Shown here piece by piece: positions 17,784 through 27,900 of a stretch of 64,000 nucleotides of DNA. The DNA comes from Marinomonas lutimaris. GTDB taxonomy: Bacteria; Pseudomonadota; Gammaproteobacteria; Pseudomonadales; Marinomonadaceae. The position numbers were made by a program, and so were the translations under genes. The notes below the pieces were generated by a model. That model saw only the letters and a list, made by a program, of their open reading frames with translations. It was not told the DNA's origin and made no database searches. The stretch spans positions 102,591 to 166,590 of the forward strand of contig NZ_JAHLLW010000009.1 of assembly GCF_019426345.1 (NCBI RefSeq). Reading direction: 5' to 3'. The first letter of the stretch is position 1, and the number at the start of each line of letters is the position of its first letter.

Positions 17784-19847
17784 CTATATCTTGTACGTAG
17801 CGCTTAAGCCGATAGTGCGGGATTGGCCGACAGAGGCTCGTGAACCACTATTGATTACATAGACGATATCTTCATCCGTTAGGTTTTTGATATAACCACT
17901 GATGAGAAGGTTGCCCATTTCATAATCTATATTAGTGTCCAATAGCGTGTAGTTTCCAACTTTGTAATCAGCTGTATTGTCCAAGTCTGAGTAATATTCT
18001 CCCACATAAGTGACATCTGCACCAATCGTTAGACTGTCACTTATGTACTGTGTGAAGCCAACCGAAGCATTCCATTCAGGTGCATTAGATAGTTCATTGC
18101 CCTCGTAATTATCACTCTCATCAATTTTTGATTTAATGAAGCCAATTGATTGTCGAATTTCTAGGTTTTCGGTTAGCCATTGTGTGGCTTCAAGTTCAAT
18201 ACCCATTGTATGTGCCTTGGTAACATTGCTGATACGGCTATCGGCTAATGCTTGGTAATCACTATAGCTATTGTAGAATACGGCGGCATTTAACGTAGTT
18301 CCGTTATCTAGTGAAGTTTTTGAACTAAGCTCATATGCATAAACGGTTTCTGCATCAAAGTTGTAGGTTTCAGCGGCTTGAACTTGGCCTTGCCCTGAAC
18401 GATAACCATCATCGTATCCGATTCCACCAGAGTTATAACCTTTGCGAACTGAGAAGCCTACAGTGGTTTGGTCTGTTGCTGCAAGGGTGGCACCTAGTTT
18501 TGGCAAGAAAAATTGATCAGTTATGTCTTTATCAATATTAACTGTACCATAGTTTGAGTAGTAGCGACTTTGGTCTTCGTATTGAAAACGGCCACCTGCA
18601 ATTAGAGTTAACTTTTCTGTTAGAGCATAGTCACCTTCTGCAAATACACCTATACGAGTTTCTTCAGTTTTGCCTTGAGTATTCACATTATCTAGTGTGT
18701 TATCTCTGTCTGCGACCATGATACCAACGAAGCCATTGAGCTCTGAATCCTTGGGTGTATAGAGCAGGCGGCTTTCTAGTGTTTTTGTTTTGTCTTCGAA
18801 AGTGTAGGTTTCTTCTTGTGGGTATTGATCAAATCGGTTTGTTTGACTATTGCTGGATAGAGTTGTGACACTGGTTAAGTCGTTACTTAAAACATAGTTA
18901 ATTTCAGTGGACAGGTTGTTTACTTTAGAATCTTGTATTCGAGTATTGTTATAATTCGCAGTGCTTAACGTGAAGGTCTCGTCTTCATAGCCTGTGCCAT
19001 TACTCCAGTTTGCCCAATTCAAATAGCTGCCATCCGCTTTGCGATGATTTGCTGTTACTTTGACAGTTAAATCGTCTGTTGCTTTCCATAGCAATTTACC
19101 TCGTAAATTCAGATTGCTTGATTCTTCTGGGTCTACAGGAACATCATTCGTCTCACCATCGTAACTGAGATAGCCTTTTCCGTCTGTGCCATCAGCGGCA
19201 ATGCGATAAGCCAAGTCTTCTGTTATTGGGCCTGAAGTCATAACGGCCAAATTTTTCATTACATTACCATTTTTATAGGTTTCTAAACCAAGGCGTACAG
19301 CAGCTTCAGGGTTAAAGGTTGGGTCGTTGGTTTTTACCGAGATTGCACCACCAATCGAGTTTTCACCTTGAGTGGTTGATTGCGGGCCACGAAGTACTTC
19401 TACTTGTTCAATATCCCAAACACCAGATCCACTAAAGTTATAGCCTGTAAATGCATCAGCTACACCGTCTACGGATGTATTTATTCGCTGCCTACTGCCG
19501 CTTACCGTTGCGTAATAGCCAGTTGTTGCGCCACTGCCGTTAATCCCGCGAATATTCACAGTTCCAAATGCCGCTGAGACTACGTTTGGTGCTTTTGTTA
19601 CTACATCGTTGACCGTTTTTGCATCGCCTTTTGCTACGTCTTCACCGTTAATAATGGTAACTGCAGTGGTTGTGTCCTTGATATTTTTATCCATTTTTTC
19701 ACCCGTCACCACTAAAGCGGGTAGGGCTGTTGTTTCTTCTGCAAATGTACTTGCTGAGATACATGCAGCATTGATACTGATAACGGCCATAGCAACGCTA
19801 GATAGGCGGCTTGGTAAACGGGTTGAGGAGAAATTAGAGATAGACAT
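17784..19847 (-). CDS. TonB-dependent siderophore receptor (first of divergent pair)
   Basis: A 687-residue outer-membrane receptor. After a signal peptide ending about ASTFA comes a TonB box-like PALVVTG, then the plug domain (about 40-160; VRGPQSTTQGENSIGGAISV) and a 22-strand barrel ending in an aromatic-poor C-terminus GLSATYKI. The frame extends to 19913, but ATG 19847 is chosen because AAGGAAA precedes it and the predicted signal peptide starts there. It is more like FyuA/rhodotorulic-type receptors than FepA in its plug. Divergent from the second receptor with a Fur-like box between them. Ligand: probably the locus's ferric siderophore or a breakdown product. Confidence 0.9.
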   Translation of the reverse strand: MSISNFSSTRLPSRLSSVAMAVISINAACISASTFAEETTALPALVVTGEKMDKNIKDTTTAVTIINGEDVAKGDAKTVNDVVTKAPNVVSAAFGTVNIRGINGSGATTGYYATVSGSRQRINTSVDGVADAFTGYNFSGSGVWDIEQVEVLRGPQSTTQGENSIGGAISVKTNDPTFNPEAAVRLGLETYKNGNVMKNLAVMTSGPITEDLAYRIAADGTDGKGYLSYDGETNDVPVDPEESSNLNLRGKLLWKATDDLTVKVTANHRKADGSYLNWANWSNGTGYEDETFTLSTANYNNTRIQDSKVNNLSTEINYVLSNDLTSVTTLSSNSQTNRFDQYPQEETYTFEDKTKTLESRLLYTPKDSELNGFVGIMVADRDNTLDNVNTQGKTEETRIGVFAEGDYALTEKLTLIAGGRFQYEDQSRYYSNYGTVNIDKDITDQFFLPKLGATLAATDQTTVGFSVRKGYNSGGIGYDDGYRSGQGQVQAAETYNFDAETVYAYELSSKTSLDNGTTLNAAVFYNSYSDYQALADSRISNVTKAHTMGIELEATQWLTENLEIRQSIGFIKSKIDESDNYEGNELSNAPEWNASVGFTQYISDSLTIGADVTYVGEYYSDLDNTADYKVGNYTLLDTNIDYEMGNLLISGYIKNLTDEDIVYVINSGSRASVGQSRTIGLSATYKI

Positions 19848-19877
19848 GTTTTTTAATTTCCTTTCGGGTGAAATAAT

Positions 19878-19913
19878 TATGATAATTGTATTGATAATGA
19901 AAACGATTCGCAA
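19878..19913. promoter_or_regulatory. Fur-like operator between divergent receptor genes
   Basis: The 119-base spacer contains TGATAATTGTATTGATAATG and an overlapping TTGATAATGAAAACGATTCG, two offset matches to the Fur hexamer pattern. The position, 31 bases before the minus-strand start and about 55 before the plus-strand start, suits control of both receptors. Confidence 0.75.
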
Positions 19914-19966
19914 TAAGATTCATATTGTTTAATAATTACTTACATTTTTAGGAGTGATACCGCTTT

Positions 19967-21943
19967 ATGTTTGCTAAGAAAAAACTCATTGTTGGTATGC
20001 TGGCAGCTATGCCAATGGTCAGTTTTGCAGCTGGTGACGACATTACGCTGACCGAAGATGCAGAACAGCTAGATACTCTCGTTGTGACAGCTACAATGGC
20101 TGCAAAAAAAATTGAAGATATTCCCGCATTTGCCACAGTGGTGACGAAAGATGATATTGCTAAATCCACAGTGAGCAGTGTGGCTGATTTGCTTCGAGAA
20201 ACTGTTGGGGTAAATAACTTTAGTGACTCCACAGGGCGAGATGAAATTCAGATTCGTGGTTTAGATGGCGATTACACTGTTTTATTGGTTAATGGTAAGC
20301 GAGTATCAGCAGGAACCGCTTTTGATAAAGGCAGCGATACAGATTTGAATAGTGTTCCCTTAAACTCTATCGAACGAGTTGAAATTATTCGTGGCCCTAT
20401 GTCTGTATTGTATGGTGCGGATGCCATTGGTGGTGTTGTGAATATTATCACCAAAAAGCCACAACCTGATGCAGGATGGACGGGTACGGCAAGTGCGGAA
20501 ATGCGTAAAATTGAGTCCGGTGAAGGTGGCGACCAATATCGTGTTGGTGTTACTGGAATGGGGGCGATAACAGATAAAGTGGCCTTGTCTGTTAGTGTTG
20601 AAGATCTAAGGCAGAAAGCCTGGTTTGCTAATGATGAAGATATTTCTCCGTTGCGTGAAAAGAAAAATGCCCAGAATTTATCCTCTACATTAACGTGGCA
20701 GGCAGCAGAGAACCAAGAAGTCGATGTGGATTTCGGTTATAACCATGATGAACGTCCTTACCAGATTTTTAATTCAAGTGGAGCGACTCGCGAGCAAGAA
20801 ATTACTCGTACCGATTTGGCTATTACTCACAAAGGGAAATGGGACTGGGGGGATACCACAGCTTATATAAAGCGTGAAGAAAGTGATATTTACGATTACA
20901 ACTCGCAATATGATGAGCCGGAAGCTCACTCTGGGTTGGAGGCAAACAATACCTATGCAAAAGGCTATGCAAATAAAGTAATTGGCATGCATGCATTGAT
21001 GGCAGGTGTGGATTACCAGAATGAGCAATTAAAGAATAGCTACACTTTGCTGGATACTGGTGAGTACAATGTTGATCAGTACGGTGTATTTGCGCAGGAT
21101 GAAATGGCATTAACAGACAAGCTTGTTTTCACTTTAGGTGGACGTGTCGATAATCATGAAATCTACGGAAACAATTTTTCTCCAAAGGCTTATCTTGTAT
21201 ATAACGCAACGAATTCACTGACACTAAAAGGTGGGGTTACCAAGGCCTTTAAGGCGCCAGAAGTGAGCAAACTAAGTGAGGAATATCGGACTGTAAGCTG
21301 TGGAGGAGCTTGTACCTTATCTGGTAATCCTGACTTAGAAGCAGAAACCAGCATTAGTTATGAGTTTGGCGTGGATTACCATACTAGGGCCTTTAATGCT
21401 ACGGCAGCGGTCTTTCGAAATGACATTGATAATTTGATTGAACGTGAAGTTGGCTATGATAGTAGTGGAAATGCCAATTCTGCGAAATGGATTAACGTGG
21501 CTACAGCCATGACACAGGGTTTTGAGCTGAGTGCATCATCGCCATTAACAGATGATTTACTATTAAAGGTCAATTACACGTATTTAGATACAGAAGCGGA
21601 AGATTCTGATGGTGTCAAAACCACGTTGACAGGTCGCCCTGAGCATCAGGCTAGCTTGTCATTGGATTACCAGGCGACAGAAATTTTAGCTACTTATGTT
21701 TCAGTTAACTACATCGCTGGGATGCAATATTCAAGTTGGGTAAGTGGTGTTGGTGATGTTTATAGTACATTGCCTTCTTATTACCGTACTGATATTGGGC
21801 TAGTGGCTGATGTAACTGATAATTTAGTTCTTCGTGCGGGCATTAAAAATATAGGTGATGTTCGCTTAGATGAAGAAGATACAGGCTATACCACTTATGA
21901 ATTAGGTCGTAACTACTTTGTAAGCGCAGCATACAACTTCTAG
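19967..21943 (+). CDS. TonB-dependent catecholate receptor (IrgA/FepA-like)
   Basis: A 658-residue outer-membrane receptor with a signal peptide (about 1-21, ending VSFA), TonB box LDTLVVTA, a plug (about 45-160) with IQIRGLDGDYTVLLVNGKRV and IIRGPMSVLYGADAIGGVVNIIT, and a barrel ending with the aromatic SAAYNF typical of insertion signals. The plug wording is that of the CirA/IrgA/FepA catecholate branch, so import of the ferric tri-catecholate is likely. A GGAG ribosome site precedes ATG 19967. A strong terminator follows. Confidence 0.92.
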   Translation: MFAKKKLIVGMLAAMPMVSFAAGDDITLTEDAEQLDTLVVTATMAAKKIEDIPAFATVVTKDDIAKSTVSSVADLLRETVGVNNFSDSTGRDEIQIRGLDGDYTVLLVNGKRVSAGTAFDKGSDTDLNSVPLNSIERVEIIRGPMSVLYGADAIGGVVNIITKKPQPDAGWTGTASAEMRKIESGEGGDQYRVGVTGMGAITDKVALSVSVEDLRQKAWFANDEDISPLREKKNAQNLSSTLTWQAAENQEVDVDFGYNHDERPYQIFNSSGATREQEITRTDLAITHKGKWDWGDTTAYIKREESDIYDYNSQYDEPEAHSGLEANNTYAKGYANKVIGMHALMAGVDYQNEQLKNSYTLLDTGEYNVDQYGVFAQDEMALTDKLVFTLGGRVDNHEIYGNNFSPKAYLVYNATNSLTLKGGVTKAFKAPEVSKLSEEYRTVSCGGACTLSGNPDLEAETSISYEFGVDYHTRAFNATAAVFRNDIDNLIEREVGYDSSGNANSAKWINVATAMTQGFELSASSPLTDDLLLKVNYTYLDTEAEDSDGVKTTLTGRPEHQASLSLDYQATEILATYVSVNYIAGMQYSSWVSGVGDVYSTLPSYYRTDIGLVADVTDNLVLRAGIKNIGDVRLDEEDTGYTTYELGRNYFVSAAYNF

Positions 21944-21965
21944 TCTTTCTAAATAACTAAGAGAA

Positions 21966-21999
21966 GCACGCATATCCCCTTATATGCGTGCTTTTTTTT
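21966..21999 (+). terminator. Rho-independent terminator after catecholate receptor gene
   Basis: A perfect 10-bp stem (GCACGCATAT with ATATGCGTGC) at 21966-21975/21982-21991, a 6-base loop and eight T at 21992-21999. Confidence 0.93.
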
Positions 22000-22326
22000 G
22001 CTTGCTTATTAGTGCTCTGTTTGCAGTGTTCGTCAGGTATTGTCATTTAATAGTTTAGTTTATGCTCTTTCTTTTGCTTTGTTATTGACGTATGTCTGGG
22101 AGGGGCAGTTAATGCATTGCATTAAGGCAAAGAAAAGCCTTCTAATAAGGAGGTCAGGTTACTGATAAACCCCATTTTTTTTAACAGGGGTTTTATTTTT
22201 CTGAATGTTTTCCTGTATTTCTTTCCAAATAACTTAATATACCTCATTAGTGACTGGGTACTCTCTGAGAGTCTTTATTGAGGCTCTGATTATCGAATCA
22301 GTCATTTTTTGAACAGATAAAAGCTT
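22000..22326. other. Gene-free flank of the decayed insertion sequence
   Basis: No gene is supported. A second terminator-like hairpin lies at 22167-22193 (AAACCCC with GGGGTTT, followed by TTTTATTTTT). The transposase remnant starts at 22327. I looked for an inverted match between this flank and the 23610-23700 flank and saw none good enough to call as IS ends. Confidence 0.4.
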
Positions 22327-23609
22327 CTAGCTCAGCATCAAGGTGATCTTCTTCATATTTTGGGCTGCTGCAGTTAGTAGACATTGAGAGGCGATCATAT
22401 CTTTTCCCCTAAAACGTGCGTAGTGATAACCATGCAGCTCTTTTGCATCGGTAAAACTTCTTTCGACCGTCTCTTTTCGCCTTGCATAGATAGCCTTGCC
22501 TGCTGGCGTTAAGCGGTGGGCATTAATACGCTCTTTGCTATCCTCCCAAACATGGCGTGTGATGGTATTCACCGATTTTTTGTTGGTTGTACAGCGATGC
22601 CTCTCGGGACAGGCTTGGCAGATCAGTCCGTTTGAGCCGTAATGACGATAACCTTCTCTGACGTGGTTTTGTAAGTGAGCGGTTCGCCTTGTGGGTAGAG
22701 GTAAATGTTTTGCATCGTATTTGTACTCGCGTTTATAGAAGAAGCCTTTCTATGATTTGGACGACGATAGCCCATCACTGCATAGATATTTCGGGCTTCT
22801 AATCCATGACAAACTGCCGAGGTAAAATACCCTGCATCCACACCAACTGACGTAATAACGAAGTTAAATCGATTCTTGATTCGATCCAGTCTTTCTAAAT
22901 AGGGAACGGCGTCATGGACATTGCCTGCGGTAACATGAACATCCGTAATGATGTTGCAGCGACTGTCTACCGTTCGATGAGCTAGATAAAAGAACCCTTT
23001 CGGCTTGGTATCACGTACCATGTAACCACTGTCAGGGTCGGTTGTACTCTGTTTAATTTCTCGTGTGTCCAACTGAGTTTTATCAGGTGGAAGTGACTTT
23101 TTTCTGTGAGCGAGTCGATCCTCCTCAATAGCCTGATCTAGTTCATCCATGTACGCCTGACGAGACTGTTCAATATGAACTTTCTCAAAATACTTCTTGT
23201 TGGCATTGGCCTTTAGATGAGTGGAATCTGTGTAGAAGGTATGCCCACCGACTAACTTGCGTTTCATTGCTTGGAGTACGATTAGCACTTAATGTTGAGG
23301 CATCAGGCACTTTGTTTGTTAGGCCTAAGCCTAGGAACCAGCGATAAGCGACATTAACTTGAAACTCTCGAATTAACTGATGTTCACTACGAATACCAAA
23401 AAGGTAGCCAATAAATAGCAGCTTAAACATGAGAGTAGGATCTAGAGCAGGACGACCGTTATCCGCGCAATAAAAATCCTTAACAAGATCATGTAAGAAT
23501 GAAAAGTCGATGGTTCGATCAATCTTACGAAGAAGATGATCACTTGGAACGAGCTCGTCAATGGAGACAAACTCTAGAGTCGATTGGGTTTGGGGCGTTC
23601 TTTTAGCAT
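22327..23609 (-). pseudogene. Decayed IS1182-like transposase
   Basis: Pieces of one DDE transposase lie in shifting frames on the minus strand. The N-terminal part (STLEFVSIDELVPSDHLL, then IGYLFGIRSEHQLIREFQ) ends at about 23290. The central part has HTFYTDSTHLKANANKK and VTSVGVDAGYFTS. The C-terminal part has NTITRHVWEDSKERINAH and ERSFTDAKELHGYHYARFRGKD. Visible lesions are: an out-of-frame start region at 23580-23609, a short internal deletion with frameshift near 23285 (PDASTLS jumps into IVLQAMKRKLVGG), two compensating shifts near 22680-22750, and a single-base shift near 22630 before REGYRHYG. The family's intact length is about 450-500 residues. It cannot make an active transposase. 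It lies between the receptor genes and the exporter/NRPS arm, so it may have been part of how this region was assembled. Confidence 0.88.
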
Positions 23610-23622
23610 AAGGCTATTATAA

Positions 23623-23687
23623 AAAGTCCTCGCACGAAGGCGAAGACTTTATCAGCAGTATAAGCCTCCTAAAAAGGAGGCTTATAC
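23623..23687 (-). terminator. Two stacked hairpins downstream of MFS exporter gene
   Basis: Read on the minus strand, a perfect 13-bp stem (23658-23670 with 23675-23687, 4-base loop) is followed by an 11-bp stem with one mismatch (23623-23633 with 23640-23650) and then a T-rich stretch. The second has terminator form for the exporter operon. The first lacks a T tract. Either could instead be part of an insertion-sequence end. Confidence 0.6.
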
Positions 23688-23711
23688 AAAAGGGTAAGTA
23701 TTTAGACGTGT

Positions 23712-24971
23712 TTAGTTTTCTTCTACTAATTCAGGATCATTGAGTGGGCTGCTTCTTAATGTTTTTAAGCTAGCTAACATGATGAGACCAATTCCCATCG
23801 ACACGGCACCGAAAGCAAAGATACTACCCAATGATGAAAGTAGTTTCCCTAAAGCGCCAATGGAAAGTGTTCCAATTGAATCTCCAGAAGCGTCTTGAGC
23901 TGTCCATATGCCATTAATACGACCTAAATAGTGGTCGGGTGTATGCCCTTGAACAAAACTGTATTGTAACAGGGATGCGATAGATACTAGGTAGCCAAAA
24001 AGAGCCAAAAGAATAAGGGCAAGAGGAAAATAGGTTGTACTACCAATCCCCATTAAGCAGAGAAAAGCAGCAAGGCTGGTAAGCATCATTACTAAACCGG
24101 GTTTTTCTATATGATTTGTCCAGCCACTAATAATAGCTCCCATCGTTGCACCCAATGGAACGGCAGAATACATCAAGCCAACTGTCCAAGCGCCTCCACC
24201 ATACACTGTGTCGGCTAAGGCAGGAAACAATACTCGTATCGCTGTTGTTAAGGTGACTAAGGTTCCTATTATTACCACGCTGGCAACAATTTTATTGGTG
24301 CATAGATATGTAAAGCCGTCCCATAATGATTTGAGTGGATTGTGACTTTTTACTTCTTTGGGTCGCATTGTTGGTAAAGATAGAAGAGCCATAAGAGTTA
24401 TGCCTGTACCCACAGCAGCAATCATATAGTTCCAAGCCACATCAGAAACAGCAATAATAATGCCACCAATAGCGGGTGAAATGACCGTTGCTAAACGAAC
24501 ACTTACCATACTGATTGCGCGAGCTTGCATGAGATTTTCTCTGCCAACAATAAAAGGCATGCACGCCATTAATGCCGTGACGCCTAATGCACCAAAGAAG
24601 CCGTCCCAAATTGATAGAACATAGATGGCCCATAAAGAAGGTTCTGGTAACCATGCATTGACGGCCATAGCGAGAAAACCTAACCCACAAATTGTACGCG
24701 CAAAAAGGATTATGCGCTTACGTTCATACATGTCGGCTAAAACACCGCCTAGAAGTAGGCCAATAAATAGACCTATTCCTTCTAGTGCCATGACGATGCC
24801 TACATGCAAGCTGTCGTTGGTTAAAGAATACACCTGTACAGGTATGGACACGGAAAGCATGCCTAAACCTAGTATAGAAATGGTACGGGCAATAAATATA
24901 TTGCGAAAATTCCTGTGGGTCGCTAATAAACTGAAATCCACAAACATTGATTTTTTCTTGGTATCGCTCAC
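23712..24971 (-). CDS. EntS-like MFS siderophore exporter (copy A)
   Basis: A 419-residue major facilitator of the EntS branch: FSLLATHRNFRNIFIARTISILGLGML at the N-terminus, GGVLADMYERKRIILFAR loop 2/3, and VQGHTPDHYLGRINGIWTAQD before the last helices, as in enterobactin exporters. It starts with GTG at 24971 behind AGAGAG, 23 bases after the NRPS stop, so it belongs to the binding protein-esterase-MbtH-NRPS-exporter operon. It is clearly paralogous to the plus-strand gene at 36499. Role: export of the assembled catecholate across the inner membrane. Confidence 0.92.
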   Translation of the reverse strand: MSDTKKKSMFVDFSLLATHRNFRNIFIARTISILGLGMLSVSIPVQVYSLTNDSLHVGIVMALEGIGLFIGLLLGGVLADMYERKRIILFARTICGLGFLAMAVNAWLPEPSLWAIYVLSIWDGFFGALGVTALMACMPFIVGRENLMQARAISMVSVRLATVISPAIGGIIIAVSDVAWNYMIAAVGTGITLMALLSLPTMRPKEVKSHNPLKSLWDGFTYLCTNKIVASVVIIGTLVTLTTAIRVLFPALADTVYGGGAWTVGLMYSAVPLGATMGAIISGWTNHIEKPGLVMMLTSLAAFLCLMGIGSTTYFPLALILLALFGYLVSIASLLQYSFVQGHTPDHYLGRINGIWTAQDASGDSIGTLSIGALGKLLSSLGSIFAFGAVSMGIGLIMLASLKTLRSSPLNDPELVEEN

Positions 24972-24994
24972 GTTTCACTCTCTTTTTGAAATGG

Positions 24995-27900
24995 TTAAGC
25001 CAGTTCTGATGATGTGTCAGAACGGTCTTTTAAACTTAATAATGTATTTTGTTTTGCATCATGAATAAGTTGATCTAGCAATGGTCCTAATGTTTTTAAA
25101 TGTTCTGGGGATAGAATGTCTTCATGGCTGCAATGAGCTAAAGGGTGAAAACACACTTGACTTGCATAAGGTGGCCAATTGATGGCCGGGTTGATGTAAT
25201 CCGGAAGAGATTGCTGTGCAATAAAGACATCAACTTTTGCATCATAGTTAGGAGTGGTGGTTTTTTTCAGTAAGCGAACCGCATCTTTATAGTTGGCAAA
25301 AATTTGCTCAAGCATCTTATCTTGTTCTTGTTTTACAAAAAGTGCCATTTCACCAGGGTCGCCATCTTCATCTGTTATTGCCGTGCTTAGAAGTTGTGTT
25401 TGTTCTCGCTCCGCGCCCATAGCAGCCTCTTCTCCTTGCGGGTCATTCCAATCATGAACTTCGGCTGGATAAGTATCTAATAGACCGAGGAAGTTAACGT
25501 CTTCCCCTATTTCTCTAAGCTTAGCTGCGACGCCATAAGCAACGGTTCCTCCGAGGGAATAGCCCAATAAATAATAGGGACCGTGTGCTTGTTCTTGACG
25601 AATGACATGAAGTTGTTGGTCGATTAGTTCTTCCATCGTTGCGCTACTGGCGATTAAACCGTTGGGTCTGGGAGATTGTAAGCCAATAATAGGGTGTTCA
25701 CCTTTTAAATAGCGGGATAACACACTGTATTGCCAAGCAAAGCCAGATCCAGGATAGAAGCAAAACAGTGGTTCACCTTGCCCTTCACGAAGGTAAATCA
25801 AATGGTCAAAGCCATTTGCGTTACTGGCAGTCATTGCATTGCTGCCATCCATCATGGCTTCCAGCTTTTCGCGGCTATGTTGCTCTGTGTCTTTGCTTAA
25901 GAGTCGGGCGAGTTTGGCAACCGTAGAGGTAACCATTATTTGTCCTACTGTAATAGGTCGTTTCACTTCTCTACGTATATCCGCAGCTAGCCTCATGGCG
26001 AGTAAAGAGTGACCTCCTAGTGCAAAGAAATCATCTTCAGCTTTGATGTTTTCTATTCCTAAAAGCGTTGTAAACAGGCGTGCCAGCTGACTTTCTAGTC
26101 CGATCGATGGTGCTCTAGACACGTTGGACGTGAGCGTGTTTTTTGCTATGTTGGGTTCTGGAAGTGCATTTCGGTCAAGTTTGCCATTGGCACTGAGTGG
26201 TAGGCTGTCCAATATGACATAAGCGACAGGCAGCATATGACTTGGTAGTTCTTCGGAGAGCGCAAGTTTAACTGCTGATTCATCATAGTTTGTTGAAGCA
26301 TTTAATGTGAGATAGGCCACTAACTGGCGATTATCTTGTCCCGTATTGTTGGCGGTTTCATTATTCAATGTACGGGCTACGACGACCGCTTGTTCGATTG
26401 TATTTTGTTGTAGAAGAAGCGTTTCAATTTCTCCTAGTTCAATGCGTTGGCCACGGATTTTGATTTGATTGTCCGCTCTGCCTAAATACTCAATATCCCC
26501 GTTTTCTAACCAGCGGACGATATCGCCTGTACGGTACATTCTGTCTCCGGCTTGTCCAAAAGGGTCAGCGACAAACCGAACACAATTGAGTTCTGGGCGA
26601 TCTAAATAGCCAATAGCTAACTGAGTACCGCATAAATAAAGCTCTCCTGTTGCACCAATAGGGACGGGCCGTAAGTACTGATCTAGCACCCTTAGTTCTG
26701 TGTTCCACACGGGTTTTCCAATCGCGACGCCTTGGCCATGTGAAGACAAATCCTCAAAAGCGGGTTTATAAGTCACATCAACAGCGGCTTCGGTTGGCCC
26801 ATAAAGGTTATGCAGTTGAGCGTTAGAGCAGTCTTTGAAAGCAATGGCTTGTGTTTTTAGCAATGCTTCACCGCTGCAGAATACCTGTTTAAGTGATTTG
26901 CAAGTAGGCGAATTATCGTCCTTGCTTTGCATGCTTGCCGTAAAAATAGCGAGCATAGAAGGAACAAAATGCAAGGTGCTGATAGCATATTGGTCGATGG
27001 TTTGCATGAGTAGTTCTGGATCGCGGTGAGCTTCAGGGGCCGCCATGACTAAAGATGCACCAACCATTGGCGCCCAAAAAAACTCCCAAACAGAAACGTC
27101 GAAACTGCAGGGCGTTTTTTGTAAGACGACGTCGTCAGGGGTGAGGTGGTATTCATGCTGCATCCATAAAATACGGTTGATTATTGCTTTATGGGAAACC
27201 AATACGCCCTTTGGACGACCTGTGGTACCTGACGTATAAATTAAATAAGCAGGATGTTCACCTGTAATCGCGCTGGCCGCTATTGGCTTGGTGTTTTTGT
27301 ATTGATGTGCCGAGTTTTTATCGTAAGACTGGTCAAATAGCTCATCAAAGGCAAGGCGTTTTGTGTTTGTATTTATGTTAAGAAAACGGTTTTTTTGAGA
27401 GCTCTGGGTGACTAACAATACAGGTGAGGCATCGTCGAGCATGTAGGCGAGGCGATCATCAGGATAACCAAGGTCTAAAGGTAAATAGGCCGCCCCCGCT
27501 TCAATAATGGCCCAAATGGCCAAGCTTAAGTGACAGCTTCTTGGTAAGGCGACGGCAACAATGTGACCTTCAGTAACACCTTCATTGCGCAGCTTTGATG
27601 CCAGGACTTGCACTTGATATCGAGCTTCTTGATAATTCAACTGATGTTGTTGATCTGAAAGGCAGAGAGCCTCCGGCGTAGTTTGTGCTTGTATTGCTAA
27701 TGCCGATTGTAAGGTTAATTCAGGAACAGATTGCTTCGTATCGTTAATACGGGTAATGAAGCGAACTTCCTGAGAGCTAAGACTTTCGTATCGGCACAGT
27801 GGTCGTCGAGGGTCTTTAAGACAGATTTCAATAGTTTGCTGCAATCTATGTGCTAAGGCTTCCACTTCAAAATGCGTTAATGCACCACGGTTTTCGATAA

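Noticed and set aside
22327..23430. Three separate small hypothetical genes
   Set aside because: They are consecutive pieces of one transposase joined by frameshifts and a short deletion.
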